From Oceaniglobus ichthyenteri (GTDB lineage: Bacteria > Pseudomonadota > Alphaproteobacteria > Rhodobacterales > Rhodobacteraceae): a stretch of 41,971 nt of DNA. The notes beneath the pieces were generated by a model, which did not search any database, was not told the DNA's origin, and was given only the letters and a program-made list of their open reading frames with translations. The stretch covers positions 1 through 41,971 of the forward strand of contig NZ_QAGK01000019.1 of NCBI RefSeq assembly GCF_003057885.1. Reading direction: 5' to 3'. Numbering within the stretch: position 1 is the stretch's first letter; every line of letters begins with the position of its first letter. The translations under genes were made by a program, and so were the position numbers. Positions 39,720-41,971 of the stretch are shown piece after piece.

Positions 39720-40607
39720 CTACTCAAGCAGCCCCAGCCTCTCCGCCCGCTCCAACAGCATCTTGACTGACGACGGCTGCCATCTCGTTCGGCCACGTGG
39801 TGTGCGTTCGCGCATAGATTCCAGCCGTTCACAGATCGCCTGGAGCGTAATGCCGGGATCCGCGCCCTTGATGGCGGCGACGATGGCGGGCAGGCGGTCG
39901 TCGGTTTCGCGGCGGCCGGCGCGGGCCAAAACTGTCTCGGGCAGGAAGCCGTCGCGGACATAGGCCTTCACGGCGCGCAAGAGACGGCTTTGGGTCCAGC
40001 GACGCGCCTCGGGCAAGGGGCCGTTGATGATGCGCACCACGTCTTCCCAGGCCAAGTCGGGGCGCAACCGGCGCACATGGGGCACCCAATCTTGTGCCGT
40101 TTCGTTCAGACGCTCCATGTAGCCGTCCTGTCGCGCTAGCCGCACCTTGCGAAGAGCGGCAGGGTCTTTGGCCCGCAGTCCAGGGTTTCCGCCCACGCGG
40201 CCCTTTGTGCGCGCACTGGCGAGGCCGGCCTTGGTGCGCTCCCGGATCAGGGCGCGCTCGAACTCGGCCGCAGCGCCCAAGACCTGCAGCGTGAACTTGC
40301 CCTGCGGGGATCCAGTGTCGATCGGGTCCTGGATCGAGCGAAAGAACGCACCCCTGGCCTCCAGCCGCTCGATCACTTCCAGCAGATGCGACAGAGACCG
40401 CGCAAGCCGGTCGATCCTCACGACGACCAGCGTATCGTCACTCTGGATGCGTTCGAGCACACGCCCAAGCACCGGCCGCGCGCGATTGCCGCCTGAGGCG
40501 TGCTCTTCATAGATTTCGGCGCAACCCGCAGATTTCAGGGCCTGCGACTGGGGCAGGGGGGTTTGATCCTCTGTGGATACGCGCGCATAGCCTATCAATG
40601 GCATCAA
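39720..40607 (-). CDS. Serine recombinase/resolvase (repeat of 514-1401)
   Basis: Identical 295-residue product to the gene at 514-1401; see there. Confidence 0.88.
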   Translation of the reverse strand: MMPLIGYARVSTEDQTPLPQSQALKSAGCAEIYEEHASGGNRARPVLGRVLERIQSDDTLVVVRIDRLARSLSHLLEVIERLEARGAFFRSIQDPIDTGSPQGKFTLQVLGAAAEFERALIRERTKAGLASARTKGRVGGNPGLRAKDPAALRKVRLARQDGYMERLNETAQDWVPHVRRLRPDLAWEDVVRIINGPLPEARRWTQSRLLRAVKAYVRDGFLPETVLARAGRRETDDRLPAIVAAIKGADPGITLQAICERLESMRERTPRGRTRWQPSSVKMLLERAERLGLLE

Positions 40608-40830
40608 AACAGTCTTTTTGCAGTTTCATATAGCGCCAATAAACGACCGTTTGTAAACGAATGCAACCGCTCTCTCTGTGGTGCTGCTCATCAAAAACCC
40701 CTTGGATTCCATACGCTGAGCGCGATCAGAGAAATCTCGCAGACCACCGAGCGCGCGTGCTATATAAGGTATGCAGGCGCACTCTGACAAAACACTTGGG
40801 TAAAATGCAAAAGTGCCGTATTTTGCACAT

Positions 40831-41910
40831 ATGAAGCCTCAAGTTTCCACGCAGTATGATATTTTTGACGACCCTCTAGTGGATGCGGAGGGGCTCGAAG
40901 AGGCGTCTGAGGACGACCTGTGGTTCCTGCCCGGTCCGATGGAAGTGGAGCCGGAATATCTGCCGCCCGGACCGAGGGCAGAGCTGCGTGAAACCGCAGT
41001 CCTCGACGATTGGCGGAAGGCAGAGGCAGGCAATGCCGCCCATCTCGCCCGTGTGGCTGGCCGGATTGGCGCACTGGATGACCGTCTGCACCGTGGTCCG
41101 GAGGGCTGGCGGCACAGGCTCGCGCTGATGGAGGCGGCAGACCTCAGCTGGTTTGCAGGCGACCGAATTGGCCCGGATCGGCTGGCGCTCTGGATATCCA
41201 TGCGCTTGTCCGGCGTGCAGGACGACACCGCAGCGCTCGCGCGTGTCGGATGGGCAGTGCGGCGTCTGACAGGCGGTCCCGGCCCAGGGGTGGACCTGTC
41301 CGCTTTCCTCGATCGCCGTGACCCCGAAAACATGGCGGATGAAGCCGAGCCCTTTGCGGATCGCGCGGGCGGTTGGCTTGACCTGATGGCGCAAGCCGCC
41401 GACCTGCACCCGATCACACGCGCCTGCATGGGGTTTCACCTCTGGAGCCTTGCGGGCCTCGGGCAACAGGGCGACCGGATGGAAGCGGCGGTTACCGCCG
41501 CACGCATTGCCGCCAGCGAAGGCCCGAGTTCGAATGGGGGGGCCATCTTTGCGCCTCTGGCTACACGCGGGGCAGGGGGGCTGCGCGCCAGTGGCCCATC
41601 GGCTGAGCGCTTAGAGCGTTGGCTCGAGGGAATGGAAACAGCATGCCTGACAGCAATGCGACACCTCGACGATATCCAGGCATGGTCAGCTCGGGCGGAA
41701 ACCATGATGGCCCCGCTCTCTGGCAAGACACCACCAGCATTGCGCGCCGTGCTGGCCGAATGGCCCCTCGTCTCCGCCCCAATGGCCGAGACCCTGACCG
41801 GTGCCAGCCGCGCCGCCGTCCAGCGCAACCTCGTCTGGATGGAAGCGCGGGGTTTGATCTGCGAAGTGACCGGGCAGGGCCGGTTCCGGATGTGGCGCAC
41901 CACGACCTAA
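40831..41910 (+). CDS. DUF1612-like helix-turn-helix protein (repeat of 1625-2704)
   Basis: Identical product to the gene at 1625-2704, with the same promoter and dyad (40796-40827) upstream; the alternative GTG start is at 40813. Confidence 0.6.
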   Translation: MKPQVSTQYDIFDDPLVDAEGLEEASEDDLWFLPGPMEVEPEYLPPGPRAELRETAVLDDWRKAEAGNAAHLARVAGRIGALDDRLHRGPEGWRHRLALMEAADLSWFAGDRIGPDRLALWISMRLSGVQDDTAALARVGWAVRRLTGGPGPGVDLSAFLDRRDPENMADEAEPFADRAGGWLDLMAQAADLHPITRACMGFHLWSLAGLGQQGDRMEAAVTAARIAASEGPSSNGGAIFAPLATRGAGGLRASGPSAERLERWLEGMETACLTAMRHLDDIQAWSARAETMMAPLSGKTPPALRAVLAEWPLVSAPMAETLTGASRAAVQRNLVWMEARGLICEVTGQGRFRMWRTTT

Positions 41911-41971
41911 GAGATGAGCGTCATCGCTCGGTATCCTGACGGGTGCGTGCCAGTCGGCCAAAGTTCCGGTA

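Larger units (their letters stand above)
39207..41971. repeat. Terminal direct repeat, right copy (same DNA as 1-2765)
   Basis: It repeats bases 1-2765 with offset 39206. Everything in it is the same genetic content counted twice, and the entries below are listed only for completeness of coordinates. Confidence 0.93.

Noticed and set aside
39207-41971. A true duplication of vapBC-recombinase-DUF1612 genes
   Set aside because: The identical sequence at the very ends of the contig, starting inside a gene, is better explained by circular overlap; kept only as a repeat.
1-41971. CRISPR arrays, tRNA or rRNA genes
   Set aside because: I saw no regularly spaced repeats and no tRNA- or rRNA-like sequence on either strand by eye; a covariance-model search was not possible.

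Overview
The window is a complete circular plasmid written out with overlapping ends. Bases 1-2765 reappear at 39207-41971, and the coordinates and spot-checked stretches match exactly, so the unit length is about 39,206 bp. A repABC replication/partition module, high GC content and the gene families present suggest an alphaproteobacterium, most likely of the Rhodobacterales/Roseobacter group. The host assignment is inference.

Layout. (1) Backbone: repA, repB and repC run on the minus strand (38820 to 35286), with a counter-transcribed RNA between repB and repC, two palindromic parS-like sites after repC and a broken large ParB-like gene (33468-35117). A vapBC toxin-antitoxin pair, a serine recombinase and a DUF1612-like helix-turn-helix protein sit across the arbitrary end of the contig (39029-41910, and again at 1-2704). 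(2) Metal and envelope island, 2798-18459: a ZntA-type ATPase, two L,D-transpeptidases, a ten-gene minus-strand operon (SCO1, DsbB, DsbA, PCuAC, SCO1, M23 peptidase, DUF411, ZIP, LspA, Lnt), a MerR regulator, YnfA, two CDF transporters and a transglutaminase. Four promoters here have the 19-bp spacer and dyad typical of MerR activators, so one regulator (15032-15460) may control the whole island. (3) Insertion-sequence scar, 18460-20655: a decayed ISL3 copy, a truncated IS21 end and a second truncated ISL3, fused to relics of a virB conjugation operon (virB4, small lipoprotein, virB5; 20656-22320). (4) Redox and metal operon, 22327-33311: a two-component system, two small PepSY proteins, a ferric-reductase-like membrane flavoprotein, a DUF2271 protein, a PepSY/flavodoxin/FNR reductase, ApbE, a TPCP-motif P1B ATPase, a VIT1/CCC1 transporter and a small membrane protein.

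How it fits together. The MerR island looks like a response that exports Zn/Cd/Pb-type metals while handling periplasmic copper and thiols and rebuilding envelope lipoproteins and peptidoglycan. The second island looks like an extracytoplasmic flavin electron relay joined to iron- or manganese-type transport. It appears to be controlled by its own response regulator through a repeated CTGA-N7-CTGA box that I find, in convergent pairs, at both of its promoter regions. The flavin acceptor may be the DUF2271 protein, which carries an ApbE-type motif. Conjugation genes are broken, so the plasmid is probably not self-transmissible.
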